From an uncultured Paracoccaceae bacterium (GTDB taxonomy: Bacteria; Pseudomonadota; Alphaproteobacteria; Rhodobacterales; Rhodobacteraceae), in assembly GCA_947496605.1 (NCBI GenBank), contig CANMDF010000001.1, positions 186,001-250,000 on the forward strand: a stretch of 64,000 nt of DNA. Direction: 5' to 3'. This document shows positions 46,014-55,994 of this stretch, in pieces. The notes under the pieces are model-generated. The model had not been told where the DNA came from. It saw only the letters and a program-made list of their open reading frames with translations, and ran no database searches. A program made the position numbers and the translations under genes. Each line of letters opens with the position of its first letter. The first letter of the stretch is position 1.

Positions 46014-46747
46014 ATGGTGATCTTGCACAGGACGGTTTCACCGTTTTTGCGCATGATCCTGCGACCGCACGATGGGCAGAGGCCGCTGGCCGCATTGGCC
46101 GCGCCGTATTGAAGCAGGGTGGAGACCGTCGGCATGGGAACACCTGGTTTGTTGGCGTAGACGCCTTGCCGAATGCGCCAGATGGCAGTGTGGATGGCGT
46201 CCCTTTGTCAGGTGCTTGGCAACGCTTCGTTGATGCGCCGGCGACATGGCATCGCGCCCAGCTTTCCGTCGTTTTTCCCGGATACCCGATGCAAGACGCA
46301 GGCGAAAGTGACGCAGCCCATGCATTTCGCAAAAACAGGGATGCCGCCCATGTCGATGGGTTGTTGCCCGAAGGACCGTACAAAAGGCGACATCTAAGAG
46401 AGCCTCATGGGTTCATCTTGGGATTGCCTCTCGATACGATCCGCGCCAGTCCACTAGTGGTTTGGTCTGGCAGCCACAAGCTGATGAAGTCGGCCTTCCA
46501 ACAGGTGTTTTCTGATAGCGCCCCAGAGACTTGGGGTGATATGGATGTGACGGATGTCTACCAAGCGACGCGTCGCAAGATATTTGAAAGCTGCAAACGG
46601 GTCGAGGTATTGGCAGAACCGGGGCAGGCAATCTTGCTTGATCGACATATACTGCATGGGGTCGCCCCATGGGCGCCAAGTGCAGTAGGGGACCTGCGTA
46701 TGATGGCATATTTCCGGCCGCTGGTTTCGCCTGCTGCGTGGCTCTAG
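46007..46747 (+). CDS. PhyH-like 2-oxoglutarate/Fe(II) oxygenase
   Basis: 246 residues. Iron ligands H115, D117 (AAHVDG) and H217 (ILHGVAPW), with R231 (DLRMMAYF) for 2-oxoglutarate, give a complete active site of the phytanoyl-CoA dioxygenase type. It overlaps the exporter gene by seven bases, and its stop overlaps the convergent WYL regulator. Substrate unknown. Confidence 0.72.
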   Translation: MVNGDLAQDGFTVFAHDPATARWAEAAGRIGRAVLKQGGDRRHGNTWFVGVDALPNAPDGSVDGVPLSGAWQRFVDAPATWHRAQLSVVFPGYPMQDAGESDAAHAFRKNRDAAHVDGLLPEGPYKRRHLREPHGFILGLPLDTIRASPLVVWSGSHKLMKSAFQQVFSDSAPETWGDMDVTDVYQATRRKIFESCKRVEVLAEPGQAILLDRHILHGVAPWAPSAVGDLRMMAYFRPLVSPAAWL

Positions 46748-47403
46748 GGCCTTTGTTTGTTGTAGTCCGCAAGCCCTTTGCCCGGCTCGTCCACAAACAG
46801 ACTGGGTAGGATGCGTTGGCTGGTAATCTGGTCGACCCTGATGTCATCGAACTGACCTGTGGACTCACACCAGACAACGCAGGTCCACAGCCGGCCCCAA
46901 TAGTCCAATTGCAGCGGACGGACGATGCGCGTCTGGTCGTGCATCATCAGCTCTAGCTTTTGTCGGGTGCGCACAGCCTGGCGCAACATCGGCAAATGCT
47001 GGAAACCACGCGCGGCGTCTGCAAAAGGATAGATCGCAAAACCGGACCCGCTGGGTGCGCGGCTGCGGTCTTCGGGCATTACGGCGTCAAGCTTGTCTGA
47101 CAGGGCGCGGGCGGCGGCGGACAATTCTGCATCGTCACTGTGTGTGACAGCGTTCAAGCCCAGATGCAGGGCCTCCATTTCGGTCATGGTCAGGTTGAGC
47201 GGGGGCAGGGTGACGGCGGCGATCACACGGTAGCCTATGCCGCGCTCGCCCTCAATCGGGATGCCGGACGCGGCCAAGGTTTCCATGTCGCGGTAGATTG
47301 TGCGCAGCGACACTTGCGTGGCCGCGGCCAAATCAGTGGCACGGTGCAGTGTGCCATCACGCAGTATCTGCACAAGCTGCATCAATCGGTCGGCACGGCG
47401 CAT
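46744..47403 (-). CDS. YafY-type transcriptional regulator (HTH plus WYL domain)
   Basis: 219 residues. N-terminal HTH_11 domain (RLMQLVQILRD, ATQVSLRTIYRDMETLAASGIPI), then a WYL ligand-binding domain (YWGRLWTCVVWCESTGQFDDIRVDQI). Divergent from tatABC, with TTGTCA-type repeats in the gap. It probably regulates itself or a stress function; the target is unknown. Confidence 0.9.
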   Translation of the reverse strand: MRRADRLMQLVQILRDGTLHRATDLAAATQVSLRTIYRDMETLAASGIPIEGERGIGYRVIAAVTLPPLNLTMTEMEALHLGLNAVTHSDDAELSAAARALSDKLDAVMPEDRSRAPSGSGFAIYPFADAARGFQHLPMLRQAVRTRQKLELMMHDQTRIVRPLQLDYWGRLWTCVVWCESTGQFDDIRVDQITSQRILPSLFVDEPGKGLADYNKQRP

Positions 47404-47430
47404 TTGTTTTCCTTTCGATTCGTGTCAGTT

Positions 47431-47465
47431 TTGTCATTTTTCTGGCAACTGACAAGTTTTTGTCA
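47431..47465. promoter_or_regulatory. TTGTCA repeats upstream of the WYL regulator (candidate operator)
   Basis: TGACAA (47450-47455) and TTGTCA (47460-47465) form a perfect six-base dyad with four bases between. A further TTGTCA lies at 47431-47436. They lie 28-62 bases upstream of the regulator's start codon and in the gap before tatA, a natural place for autoregulation. Confidence 0.45.
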
Positions 47466-47611
47466 CTAAAACTGGAAAACCCTTGCAAAAAAGGGGGTTA
47501 GAACACCAAAATCACACAAATGATGCTTTCCTTGCCTGCTCTTGAGCCCTATTTGTCAAAGCAGAGAGATCAAACGACGCGAGGCCGCAGGCCCGCCAGA
47601 GGAGAAAAGAC

Positions 47612-47824
47612 ATGCTCAACAATATTGGCCTTCCCGGTCTTCTACTGATCGCCGTTGTGGTTCTGGTGCTATTTGGCCGCGGCAAGATTTCCAGCCTGAT
47701 GGGCGAAGTCGGCAAAGGCATCACTGCGTTCAAAAAGGGCGTCGATGATGGCAAACAGGAAATCGAAGATAGCATGGCAGAAGCCAAAGATGTGACCCCT
47801 GAAGAAGAAAAAGACAAAGTCTGA
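47612..47824 (+). CDS. tatA: Sec-independent protein translocase subunit TatA
   Basis: 70 residues. One N-terminal membrane helix ([18 protein letters not shown]), the F-G hinge (FGRGKI), an amphipathic helix and an acidic-charged tail. It forms the variable-size channel element for folded twin-arginine substrates. Ribosome-binding site AGAGGAG. First of tatABC. Confidence 0.93.
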   Translation: MLNNIGLPGLLLIAVVVLVLFGRGKISSLMGEVGKGITAFKKGVDDGKQEIEDSMAEAKDVTPEEEKDKV

Positions 47825-47855
47825 TCTTGGTGTCTGACGGAAAGGACCGCGCCTG

Positions 47856-48287
47856 ATGTTTGGCCTTGGTTGGAGCGAAATGCTGGTTGTCGGCATCGTG
47901 GCGCTGATTGTGATCGGCCCCAAAGATTTGCCGGGGTTGTTCCGGACAATGGGTGAAATGTCAGGCAAGGCCCGCAGGATGGCGCGTGAGTTCTCAAACG
48001 CGATGAACCAAGCGGCCGATCAGTCTGGCATGAAAGACGTCAAGAACACCTTGAATGCCGCCGCCAACCCCAAGAAATTTGGTGCTGATAAGCTGAAAGA
48101 AGCCACTGGCATGACCAAGGGGCCTGCGACAGCTGAGCTTTCGGCCGAACGTCAGGCTGCGAAAGAAAAGATGAGTAAAGCAATGGGTGATGCTGCAATC
48201 GCACGTAAAGCGAAAGAGGCGGAAGAAGCTGCAGCCAAAGCCGCCAAGGCCGTCGCCGATAGCCCCGCACCTGAGGCCAAATCATGA
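47856..48287 (+). CDS. tatB: Sec-independent protein translocase subunit TatB
   Basis: 143 residues. N-terminal membrane helix with the TatB glutamate ([20 protein letters not shown]), the GPKDLP hinge, then a long amphipathic and alanine/lysine-rich tail. It receives twin-arginine substrates together with TatC. The last four bases overlap the tatC start. Confidence 0.93.
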   Translation: MFGLGWSEMLVVGIVALIVIGPKDLPGLFRTMGEMSGKARRMAREFSNAMNQAADQSGMKDVKNTLNAAANPKKFGADKLKEATGMTKGPATAELSAERQAAKEKMSKAMGDAAIARKAKEAEEAAAKAAKAVADSPAPEAKS

Positions 48288-49291
48288 GCACCCAAGACGA
48301 CATCGAAGATAGTGCGGCCCCCCTGTTAGAACATCTGACAGAGCTGCGCTCGCGCCTGATCTATTCGGTTATGGCGTTTTTGGTCGGTATGATCATCTGC
48401 TTTTCGTTTGGTGGGATGCTCTTGGATTTCCTGCTTGGCCCCATTGAGAAAACCATGCGCAATCTGGGTAATCCAAACCCGGTGATGCAGTACACGGCCC
48501 CGCAAGAATATTTCTTTACCTTGATCCGCATCTCGGTCGTGGGCGGCCTGACGATTTCATTCCCGATCATTGCGTATCAGTTGTGGCGGTTTGTGGCGCC
48601 GGGCCTTTATCGCAATGAAAAAAACGCGTTTCTGCCGTTCATTGTCGCGTCACCCATTCTGTTTCTGATCGGTGCCGCCTTTGCCCACTATATTGTGGTC
48701 CCACTGGCAATGGCGTTTTTCCTTGGGTTTGCTGATCTTCCGTCTTTCGTGTCAGCGATCATGGCGGGTGCGATACAGCCTCCTCCCGGATCGGATCTGC
48801 TGCCCGGCGGGGCCGGTGGCCTTGCTTTGCCACCCCTTGCAGGTGCGTCAGAAAGTGGTGTGTCGATTGTCTTTAACGGCAAGGTGAATGAGACGCTGGA
48901 TATTACCCTGAAAATGATTGTGGCCTTTGGAGTGTGTTTCCAACTGCCTGTCCTTTTGACTTTGATGGGCTCTGCGGGGCTAGCCAGTTCGCGCGGTCTG
49001 CGTGGCACACGTAAATACGCTGTTGTGGGTATTTTGGTTGTGGCAGCCCTTGTAACGCCGCCGGATGTCACAACGCAGTTGATCCTGTTCGTGGTGGTTT
49101 ACGGCCTTTATGAAATCTCGATTCATCTGGTCGCAGCGGTCGAGCGCAAAAAAGACCGCGTGGCCCGTGCTGAAGGCGTGATTGGCGAAGATGAAAGCCT
49201 GTTCGATATTCCTGAGGACGATGACGACATTGACGTCAGCGAAGGCGAAGCGGCGGCAGATGCGCATCCTGATGAGGACCCCAAACCGTGA
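48284..49291 (+). CDS. tatC: Sec-independent protein translocase subunit TatC
   Basis: 335 residues, six membrane segments. Family segments are [34 protein letters not shown] and the Pro/Gly-rich periplasmic loop at about 165-190. It is longer than E. coli TatC (258 residues) owing to that loop and to an acidic C-terminal tail (about 290-335). TatC is the signal-peptide receptor of the Tat pathway. It overlaps the next gene by four bases. Confidence 0.95.
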   Translation: MSTQDDIEDSAAPLLEHLTELRSRLIYSVMAFLVGMIICFSFGGMLLDFLLGPIEKTMRNLGNPNPVMQYTAPQEYFFTLIRISVVGGLTISFPIIAYQLWRFVAPGLYRNEKNAFLPFIVASPILFLIGAAFAHYIVVPLAMAFFLGFADLPSFVSAIMAGAIQPPPGSDLLPGGAGGLALPPLAGASESGVSIVFNGKVNETLDITLKMIVAFGVCFQLPVLLTLMGSAGLASSRGLRGTRKYAVVGILVVAALVTPPDVTTQLILFVVVYGLYEISIHLVAAVERKKDRVARAEGVIGEDESLFDIPEDDDDIDVSEGEAAADAHPDEDPKP

Positions 49292-50130
49292 GCAAGAAGA
49301 CCTTGCAGCGGATTGCGGCGGCCTTGGAGCGCTTGAGCCCCGCGCCGGGGGATGTGCCTGATTTCAGCTCGGCCTCGGCCTTTGTGTGGCATGCTGATCC
49401 TGATCGGCTTGAGCCCGTTGCGCGGGTGAACCGTGTGGGGGTTGAGCTGTTGGTCGGCGTCGACAGATCACGCGATACACTCATTGCGAATACTGCTCAG
49501 TTCGCGGCAGGTCTGCCTGCGAACAATGCCCTGTTATGGGGTGCGCGGGGCATGGGAAAATCAAGCCTTGTCAAAGCAGTACATGGCGCGGTGAATGCTG
49601 ATCATCCGGGATTAAAGATCGTCGAAGTGCAGCGCGAAGACCTGCCCACGATTGGCCGTTGTTTGAACCTTTTGCGTGGCGCAAAAGAGCGGTTCATCAT
49701 GTTCTGCGATGATCTATCCTTCGGCCATGATGATGCGCATTACAAGTCGCTGAAAGCTGTGTTGGATGGCGGGATTGAAGGGCGGCCTGAGAATGTTGTC
49801 CTTTATGCCACGTCAAACCGGCGCCATCTGATGCCCCGTGATATGATTGAGAACGAACGCTCGACCGCGATTTCACCGTCAGAGGCAGTGGAAGAGAAGG
49901 TGTCGCTGTCTGATCGGTTTGGTCTGTGGCTGGGCTTTCATCCGTGCGATCAGGATGAATATCTGGCGATGATCCGCGGCTATTGCGATGCTTATGGCGT
50001 CGCCATTGATGACGCGACATTGCGGGCAGAAGCGATTGAATGGCAAGCCACACGCGGCAGTCGGTCAGGCCGGGTCGCTTGGCAGTATTTTACAGATTTG
50101 GCTGGCAGGCGCGGTGTGACGCTGTCGTAA
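49288..50130 (+). CDS. DUF815-family AAA-type ATPase
   Basis: 280 residues. Walker A (WGARGMGKSSLVKA) and Walker B (RFIMFCDDLSF) are intact. Other DUF815 marks are HYKSLKAVLDGG, YATSNRRHLMPRDM and LSDRFGLWLGFHP. The fold is that of AAA+ loaders such as DnaA and IstB, but the role is not established. It is translationally coupled to tatC, a neighbourhood I associate with Rhodobacterales. Confidence 0.88.
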   Translation: MSKKTLQRIAAALERLSPAPGDVPDFSSASAFVWHADPDRLEPVARVNRVGVELLVGVDRSRDTLIANTAQFAAGLPANNALLWGARGMGKSSLVKAVHGAVNADHPGLKIVEVQREDLPTIGRCLNLLRGAKERFIMFCDDLSFGHDDAHYKSLKAVLDGGIEGRPENVVLYATSNRRHLMPRDMIENERSTAISPSEAVEEKVSLSDRFGLWLGFHPCDQDEYLAMIRGYCDAYGVAIDDATLRAEAIEWQATRGSRSGRVAWQYFTDLAGRRGVTLS

Positions 50131-50163
50131 GGTGAACCGGAATCCACGTTACTCTATCCGCCA

Positions 50164-51357
50164 TTAGGGCAGAAAATCACCTGGATCGAGGCTTTGCAGG
50201 CCGCGCCGGACTTCAAAGTGTAAGAAGCTCGGATCAGCCGTACGCACCCGACCGATGGATTGCCCACGAGCGATACTGTCGTTCTTCTCGACGGTCAGCC
50301 CTTCCATCTGCGTATAGACGGTCAGCAAGCCATCGCTGTGTTTGATCACGACGATTGCACCACCACTTGTATCGGTGGTGACCGCAGCCACAGTACCTGA
50401 ACCTGCCGCTTTAACGGATGTGCCCGCCGGTGCGCCGATATCGATGCCTTCGTTGGTGCCGGGCGCATAGGCGCGGATGATGGACCCTTGGATCGGCATC
50501 AAGAACCGTGCACCGCTGCTGGCAGGCTGTGTCGCTGATGACCCAAGATCGGGGGCAGCAGGGACAACCGCGGCGGCAAGAGGTGCCGCAGGCGTTTCAC
50601 TTGGCAATGGTGATGCTGCACTTGGCGGCAAAGGCGTTACAGTGCCGTCACCGGGCGCTGTGACCACGGCGGCAGGGGTAGGGGCTGTGCCGCCTTGTGG
50701 GATCAGCAAGAACTGTCCTTCGCGGATGGTGAACGCCGCATCCAACCCGTTCCATTCAGAGATGCTGGCGACTGGCACGTTATAAAGCCGTGAGATCGAG
50801 AACGCCGTCTCACCGCGTTTCACCTGGTGGCGAATGGGCTCGTCACCGCGGACAACGGGTGCTGTAGGAGCGGGTGTGACCACCGGCTCAAGTGGTGCCG
50901 TGGCAACGGGTGTTCCGGATGCATCCGCGCGGTCCAGCGCTGTCGTTGCAACGGCCGACACATCAAGGGGTTGGATTGGTCCGGTCGCGACAGCACCAGT
51001 TGCGGGTGAAGGCTCGGCCACGCGGGTTGGCAGGGCGATGATTTCGTCCCGGCGCAAGATCACGTCAGGGGCGATGCCGTTAAATTCCGCGAGCTCGTTG
51101 GCATCCAGACCAAGCCGGATTGCGATGCCGCGGATTGTGTCATCTCTGCGGGCCACAACAACTTGATAGTTGGGGTAGGAAATCACACCGCGATCATCGG
51201 GGCTGGGACGTCCCGGGAGGGACTGCACGGCGGATGTTGTGTCAAATCCGTTGCCAATATCCCGCAGATCGAAATCAAAATCGCTACATGCGCCAAGTGT
51301 AGCCAAGGCCACACCTGTCATCATCACACGCCTTACCCGGATTTGCCCGTTCGCCAT
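50164..51357 (-). CDS. NlpD-like lipoprotein with LysM repeats and M23 endopeptidase domain
   Basis: 397 residues. Lipoprotein signal (MMTGVALATLGAC, lipidated cysteine about residue 24). Two LysM domains are visible (VVARRDDTIRGIAIRLG around 70-110 and HQVKRGETAFSISRLYNVP around 177-220). Between them and the C-terminal domain lies an alanine/proline-rich linker. The C-terminal M23/LytM domain (about 290-395: GTNEGIDIGAPAGTSVKAAGSG) lacks a full zinc site as judged by eye, so it may act as an amidase activator like NlpD or EnvC. Same strand as pcm and surE, the usual order. Confidence 0.87.
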   Translation of the reverse strand: MANGQIRVRRVMMTGVALATLGACSDFDFDLRDIGNGFDTTSAVQSLPGRPSPDDRGVISYPNYQVVVARRDDTIRGIAIRLGLDANELAEFNGIAPDVILRRDEIIALPTRVAEPSPATGAVATGPIQPLDVSAVATTALDRADASGTPVATAPLEPVVTPAPTAPVVRGDEPIRHQVKRGETAFSISRLYNVPVASISEWNGLDAAFTIREGQFLLIPQGGTAPTPAAVVTAPGDGTVTPLPPSAASPLPSETPAAPLAAAVVPAAPDLGSSATQPASSGARFLMPIQGSIIRAYAPGTNEGIDIGAPAGTSVKAAGSGTVAAVTTDTSGGAIVVIKHSDGLLTVYTQMEGLTVEKNDSIARGQSIGRVRTADPSFLHFEVRRGLQSLDPGDFLP

Positions 51358-51418
51358 CCTACCGCTCCTTTGCCAAGTCGCCCCTTATCTATGGGGTCGT
51401 ACTATATTTTGGGGTAGT

Positions 51419-52060
51419 TTACTCTTGTCCGAGCCCTTCTAGCAAGGGGACAAAGCGCACAGCGCGTAATTCATCGTATTCCAGACCCGTTTCTGTGCGT
51501 GTTACACGGATCAGACTTTGCACGGCGTCGGATTGCCCGACCGGAAGAACCATGATTCCACCAACACGCAGCTGTGCCAACAATGGCCCGGGGGGGTCTT
51601 CTGCCGCCGCTGTCAGCAAGATACGGTCAAAGGGGGCCTGCTCGGCGAACCCATGACTGCCATCGGCGGTAAAAGTGGTGATATTGGTGATGTCATTGGC
51701 TTCAAACACGGCCCGTGCGGCCTGCACCAGGCGCCGATAGCGATCAACGGTGTAAACTCTGCGGGCAAGCTTGCTGAGAATGGCCGCCTGATAGCCTGAC
51801 CCGGTGCCAATTTCGAGAACCTTATCGCGTGGGCTGATCTGCAAGGCTTGCGTCATCAATCCGACCACAGACGGTTGGCTGATTGTTTGCCCGCAAGAAA
51901 TCGGCAGTGGCATGTCTTCGTAAACGCGATCCGCGAACGTGCCTTTGACATAGTCGGCGCGGTCCACTTGCTCCATCGCGGTTAAGACACGCGCGTCGGT
52001 CACGCCTTTACTGCGTAAGGCATAGAGGAACTGCATCTTGGTGGGTGCGTCAAAGGTCAC
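51419..52060 (-). CDS. pcm: Protein-L-isoaspartate O-methyltransferase
   Basis: 213 residues. It repairs isoaspartyl residues using S-adenosylmethionine. The PCMT segments are [41 protein letters not shown] and [10 protein letters not shown]. The start overlaps the surE stop by four bases. Confidence 0.94.
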   Translation of the reverse strand: MTFDAPTKMQFLYALRSKGVTDARVLTAMEQVDRADYVKGTFADRVYEDMPLPISCGQTISQPSVVGLMTQALQISPRDKVLEIGTGSGYQAAILSKLARRVYTVDRYRRLVQAARAVFEANDITNITTFTADGSHGFAEQAPFDRILLTAAAEDPPGPLLAQLRVGGIMVLPVGQSDAVQSLIRVTRTETGLEYDELRAVRFVPLLEGLGQE

Positions 52061-52845
52061 TTGAGGGCGTCCTTGAGCGTATCCACGAGCGCATAGTCCG
52101 TCAGGTCAGCCCGCATGGGTGTGATTGAGATATAGCCGTCGAGGTTTGCAGCAGCATCCGTACCGGGGGCGGTGGGTTCGTGCTGCGGGCCACCGCGCAC
52201 CCATAGGAACTTGCGCCCCGTAGGGGATGTTTGCGCCTCTGCCCTGAACCGTGTGTTCAGGCGGAAGCCTTGGGTTGTGGCCGCCATGCCTTTGACGGCG
52301 GATGCCGGGACAGGGGGGAAATTGACATTATAGAAGACTTTGTAATCCGCATCGTCCCAAAGCTCTTTCTTCAAGAGTGCCCGCACAGTGTCCGCACCAT
52401 GCTCGGCAGCAGCTTCAAATGGGTCATCAAGGTCTTTGTTATCTGGTCCATAGAACTGCGACATCGCGATGGAGCGCACACCTTGCAGCGCCCCTTCGAT
52501 GCACGCACCAATGGTGCCCGAATAGAGCGTGTTTTCGGCCGCGTTATTGCCCCGGTTCACACCAGAAAGGATCAGATCGGGCGGGTTGTCCTTCAGCACA
52601 TCATAAAGGCCCGCTATCACACAATCCGCAGGTGACCCTTCGGCCGCGAAACGACGTGGGCCAAGTTCGGCAATCATTGTGGGGTGGGTGTAGCTGATGC
52701 AGTGACCAACACCGGATTGTTCAAATGCGGGTGCAACGGTCCAAACCTCTCCTTCGGGGCCTGCCACATCATGTGCGATGTCGGTCAAAATCTTTAGGCC
52801 CGGCGCGTTGATGCCGTCGTCATTGGTGATCAAAATACGCATCAA
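52057..52845 (-). CDS. surE: 5'/3'-nucleotidase SurE
   Basis: 262 residues. Metal-dependent nucleoside monophosphate phosphatase. The N-terminal [14 protein letters not shown] carries the metal ligands; [24 protein letters not shown] and [18 protein letters not shown] are SurE marks. Coupled with pcm, the usual stationary-phase survival pair. Confidence 0.95.
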   Translation of the reverse strand: MMRILITNDDGINAPGLKILTDIAHDVAGPEGEVWTVAPAFEQSGVGHCISYTHPTMIAELGPRRFAAEGSPADCVIAGLYDVLKDNPPDLILSGVNRGNNAAENTLYSGTIGACIEGALQGVRSIAMSQFYGPDNKDLDDPFEAAAEHGADTVRALLKKELWDDADYKVFYNVNFPPVPASAVKGMAATTQGFRLNTRFRAEAQTSPTGRKFLWVRGGPQHEPTAPGTDAAANLDGYISITPMRADLTDYALVDTLKDALK

Positions 52846-52920
52846 GCCGCCCCTCTGCTTTGCAAATCGTTCCTATGCGTAGAATGGATGGGCGGCAAGT
52901 CTGCCACGGCGTTCAAGCGC

Positions 52921-53562
52921 TTAGCCGAGGATCATTGGCAACAGTCGTGCGGCTTCGGTCGCTGGGTCAGACAGGCCAGTGCGATCTTCGCCAGGATAAA
53001 ACCGTGCGCGTGTTGCTGTGGGCATAGGTGCCGGTGTCAGGATTTGCACTGTGGGTCCGGTTTTTGCGCTTTCAGCGGCCCAACTACGGGCAAGGGCGAT
53101 TTGGGCACCTTTAGTGGCCCCATAGGCGCCAAAGAACTGATCGCCGCCACGTGGATCGTCAAAGAACACGGCTTTGCCGGATTGGCCCAGCAGAGGGCTG
53201 ACGTATGATATAAGGCGCGATGTCGCCTCGATATTGATCGTCATAGACTTGGCAAGGTCCTTGGGCCCAATGTGTCCGGCAGGGGCAAGGGGTGCTGCAT
53301 GGATCGCGGTATGCAGCCACAGATCAAGGCTGCCCCAACGATCATAGATGCCACGGCACAGCTGCTGCATGGCTGCATCGACGCTGATATCCATGGGGGC
53401 AAGTGTGGCTTGGCCGCCTGCCGCTTGGATCGCATCATCCAGTTCTTCTAACGCGCCGACGGTTTTGCCGACGGCGATGACGTGGTGGGTCGGGGCAAGT
53501 GCCTGTGCTAAAGCCGCGCCAAGGCCGCGTGATGCGCCGGTGATAAGAACTGTTTTTGTCAT
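52921..53562 (-). CDS. Short-chain dehydrogenase/reductase, unknown substrate
   Basis: About 213 residues from the ATG at 53562, where the Rossmann motif starts (KTVLITGASRGLGAALAQAL); a TTG at 53598 would add 12 unlikely residues. The catalytic tyrosine and lysine are in the YGATKGAQIALA segment. C-terminal residues favour SDRs of the dinucleotide-binding oxidoreductase type. No operon partner gives the substrate. Confidence 0.82.
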   Translation of the reverse strand: MTKTVLITGASRGLGAALAQALAPTHHVIAVGKTVGALEELDDAIQAAGGQATLAPMDISVDAAMQQLCRGIYDRWGSLDLWLHTAIHAAPLAPAGHIGPKDLAKSMTINIEATSRLISYVSPLLGQSGKAVFFDDPRGGDQFFGAYGATKGAQIALARSWAAESAKTGPTVQILTPAPMPTATRARFYPGEDRTGLSDPATEAARLLPMILG

Positions 53563-53601
53563 GGGCTGCGTGATGTGCCGAACCGCGCCGAAGGTCAAGC
53601 G

Positions 53602-53868
53602 TTAGCTGCTTGGCAAAGCCAACGACTGCGTGCGACCCCAGCGGTTCGTCAACAGAACTTGTGTGTCGCCAATGGCTGTGATCTGAACACCAAAGGCTTC
53701 GTCGCCCACCGACACACGTGCAATTTGCCCGTTTGAGGATCGCAGCAATGCCGCCATGCCATCGTGCGCATCCATCACCCCAATCACGGCAAGGGTGTTG
53801 AGGTCGAGGGCTTCAGGCACGGTGGCTTTGACCCCAGCCAATGCCGAGGTGGTCGTGTCATTTGACAT
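53602..53868 (-). CDS. Small uncharacterised protein, PilP-like domain
   Basis: 88 residues from the ATG at 53868 (Met37 of the open frame), beginning MSNDTTTSALAGVK. The C-terminal half (MAALLRSSNGQIARVSVGDEAFGVQITAIGDTQVLL) resembles the PilP/GspC-type beta domain of pilus and type II secretion proteins. No pilus genes are near. It lies between purF and the SDR gene on the same strand. Confidence 0.65.
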   Translation of the reverse strand: MSNDTTTSALAGVKATVPEALDLNTLAVIGVMDAHDGMAALLRSSNGQIARVSVGDEAFGVQITAIGDTQVLLTNRWGRTQSLALPSS

Positions 53869-54000
53869 GGTAAATACTGCGTCGCTTTTTGTTTGGCGGG
53901 CAGATGTCATAAAAATTGAATAAGCGAAAGGGCAGGCGGCGGTCTGACGTCGCGTCGCCTGCTCAAATAAGGTCACATACGTGTGAGGACGTGGACAGGG

Positions 54001-55470
54001 CTATTCAGCCGCTGTTTTGGCCTGAAACCCTTGTTCGATCATGTCTGACGGTGCAACAGGATATTCGCCCGAGAAACAGGCATCGCAATAAGCAGGCGCT
54101 TTGGGATCGCGCCCTTTTTCTTCGCCGACCGCACGATAGAGCCCATCAAGTGAGATGAACTTTAGACTATCAACGCCCAAGTGATCGCGCATCTCGTCCT
54201 CGGTCATGGTCGCTGCCAGCAGCTTTTCGCGTTGCGGGGTGTCGACACCGTAGAAGCACGGCCATTGGGTCGGGGGTGATGCGATGCGGAAATGCACCTC
54301 GGCCGCACCCGCATCAAGGATCATTTCCTTGATCTTGCGGCTGGTCGTGCCACGCACAACGCTATCATCCACCAAAATCACCCGCTTACCTTTGATCAGC
54401 GCACGGTTGACGTTCAGTTTCAGACGCACACCCATGTTGCGGATGCTTTCCGTCGGCTCAATAAAGGTGCGGCCCATATATTGGTTGCGAATGATGCCCA
54501 TGGCGTAAGGAATGCCGGATTGCAGTGAATAGCCGATGGCCGCAGGTGTGCCGCTATCGGGGACAGGGCAGACCAGATCAGCCTCAACTGGGTTTTCTTT
54601 TGCCAGTTCGCGACCAATGTTTTCGCGGGTCTCATAGACCGAACGCCCACCCAGAATGCTGTCAGGGCGGCTGAAATAGACATGTTCAAAGATACAAAAA
54701 CGCGCACGGTTCGGACGGAAGGGGAAGTGGCTGGCCACGCCCTTTTCGGTCACAACGACCATCTCGCCAGGTTCAATCTCGCGCACGAAGTCAGCGCCGA
54801 TGATGTCGAGCGCACAGGTTTCAGACGCCAGCGCCCAGCCATCGCCGATTTTGCCCAGCACGAGTGGGCGCACACCCAAGGGGTCACGACAGCCAATCAG
54901 TTTCGTGCGGGTCATCGCGACAATGGAAAACGCACCTTCGACTTTGCGAAGCGCCTCTTCCATACGGTCAGGAATGTTGCGGCCCATCGAACGCGCCATC
55001 AGGTGTACAATGCATTCGCTGTCGGATGAGCTTTGAAAAATTGAGCCGCGCTCGATCAGTTCTTTGCGCAAAGACAGGGCGTTTGTAATGTTGCCGTTAT
55101 GGGCAATTGCCGCTCCACCCATCGCGAACTCGCCAAAGAACGGCTGCACATCGCGCATCGCTGTCTGGCCTTTGGACCCAGCGGTGGAATAGCGGACGTG
55201 GCCGATCCCAATCGTTCCGGGCAGGCGTTCCATCATAGATGCAGAGGTGAAGTTATCGCGGACCAATCCCATGCGGCGCTGCTGGTTAAAGCCAGTCTCG
55301 GGATCGTGGGTGACGATACCGCCTGCCTCTTGCCCGCGGTGTTGCAGGGCGTGCAGGCCGAGGGCGACAAAGTTGGATGCATCGGTCACACCGACAACGC
55401 CAAAGACGCCACATTCCTCCCGCAGTTTATCGTCATCAAAAGGGTCAGCGGGGGGCATCGGCTTGGACAA
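54001..55470 (-). CDS. purF: Amidophosphoribosyltransferase
   Basis: 489 residues. First committed step of purine synthesis: PRPP plus glutamine to 5-phosphoribosylamine. The nucleophile is Cys20 (EECGVFGVVG), exposed after removal of a 19-residue propeptide. The PRPP site is RVILVDDSVVRGTTS, and VCPVPDSGTPAAIGYS is also typical. Separate start, no operon partner on the upstream side. Confidence 0.96.
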   Translation of the reverse strand: MSKPMPPADPFDDDKLREECGVFGVVGVTDASNFVALGLHALQHRGQEAGGIVTHDPETGFNQQRRMGLVRDNFTSASMMERLPGTIGIGHVRYSTAGSKGQTAMRDVQPFFGEFAMGGAAIAHNGNITNALSLRKELIERGSIFQSSSDSECIVHLMARSMGRNIPDRMEEALRKVEGAFSIVAMTRTKLIGCRDPLGVRPLVLGKIGDGWALASETCALDIIGADFVREIEPGEMVVVTEKGVASHFPFRPNRARFCIFEHVYFSRPDSILGGRSVYETRENIGRELAKENPVEADLVCPVPDSGTPAAIGYSLQSGIPYAMGIIRNQYMGRTFIEPTESIRNMGVRLKLNVNRALIKGKRVILVDDSVVRGTTSRKIKEMILDAGAAEVHFRIASPPTQWPCFYGVDTPQREKLLAATMTEDEMRDHLGVDSLKFISLDGLYRAVGEEKGRDPKAPAYCDACFSGEYPVAPSDMIEQGFQAKTAAE

Positions 55471-55588
55471 GGGGCAGCTCCGAATCCGTGAACAACAAGT
55501 GTGTCACCCTCTTAGAGGGTCCAGACTGGTCTGTCACCAAACGATCTGCTTAGATATGCGGAAAGACTGTTTCAGTGGAGGTCAGGTC

Positions 55589-55714
55589 ATGTGGCTTGCC
55601 GGTGAAAAAGTTGTAAAGCAGGCAGCTATCCCCCATGTCTTGGTTATGGATTGGGTTTTTATGGTTGCCGCTATCAACCCGGGCCGTGTCCGCAGTGAAA
55701 AGCGTGAGAAATGA
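55589..55714 (+). CDS. Possible 41-residue small protein
   Basis: The ATG at 55589 has an excellent ribosome-binding site (GGAGGT at 55577-55582, six-base spacing). It encodes 41 residues with a central hydrophobic stretch (VLVMDWVFMVAAI) and a basic tail. It lies 54 bases before another small membrane-protein gene on the same strand, in a gap divergent from purF. No family recognised; evidence is the ribosome-binding site and context only. Confidence 0.4.
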   Translation: MWLAGEKVVKQAAIPHVLVMDWVFMVAAINPGRVRSEKREK

Positions 55715-55768
55715 ACGATCGGCTCATTCCGGCGCCAGATTGAGCGTATTGCCAAAGGGAGCACCATC

Positions 55769-55960
55769 ATGATGTTCGTTAGCACAGGGGTTTATCTTGT
55801 AGCGGTTGGTGTCGTGTTACTACTTGCTGTGGTTTTTGTCGTCGTCGCGACCCGCAAAAAGGGCCCGTCACGCTTTGATGAAGATATCGACGTCGCGGTC
55901 CAAGAGCAGTGGCGCGCAGATCGCAAAAAGGCGCAAATTGAAGAACAGGACAATCTTTAG
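55769..55960 (+). CDS. Small single-span membrane protein
   Basis: 63 residues, ribosome-binding site AGGGAG before the ATG pair. One strong hydrophobic helix (STGVYLVAVGVVLLLAVVFVVVA), then a charged cytoplasmic tail (RKKGPSRFDEDIDVAVQEQWRADRK shortened here). Followed by a bidirectional terminator. Function unknown; too small for certainty, but start signals and composition support a real gene. Confidence 0.5.
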   Translation: MMFVSTGVYLVAVGVVLLLAVVFVVVATRKKGPSRFDEDIDVAVQEQWRADRKKAQIEEQDNL

Positions 55961-55994
55961 GAAAAGGGCTTTCCGCATCTATTCTTGAAATAAA

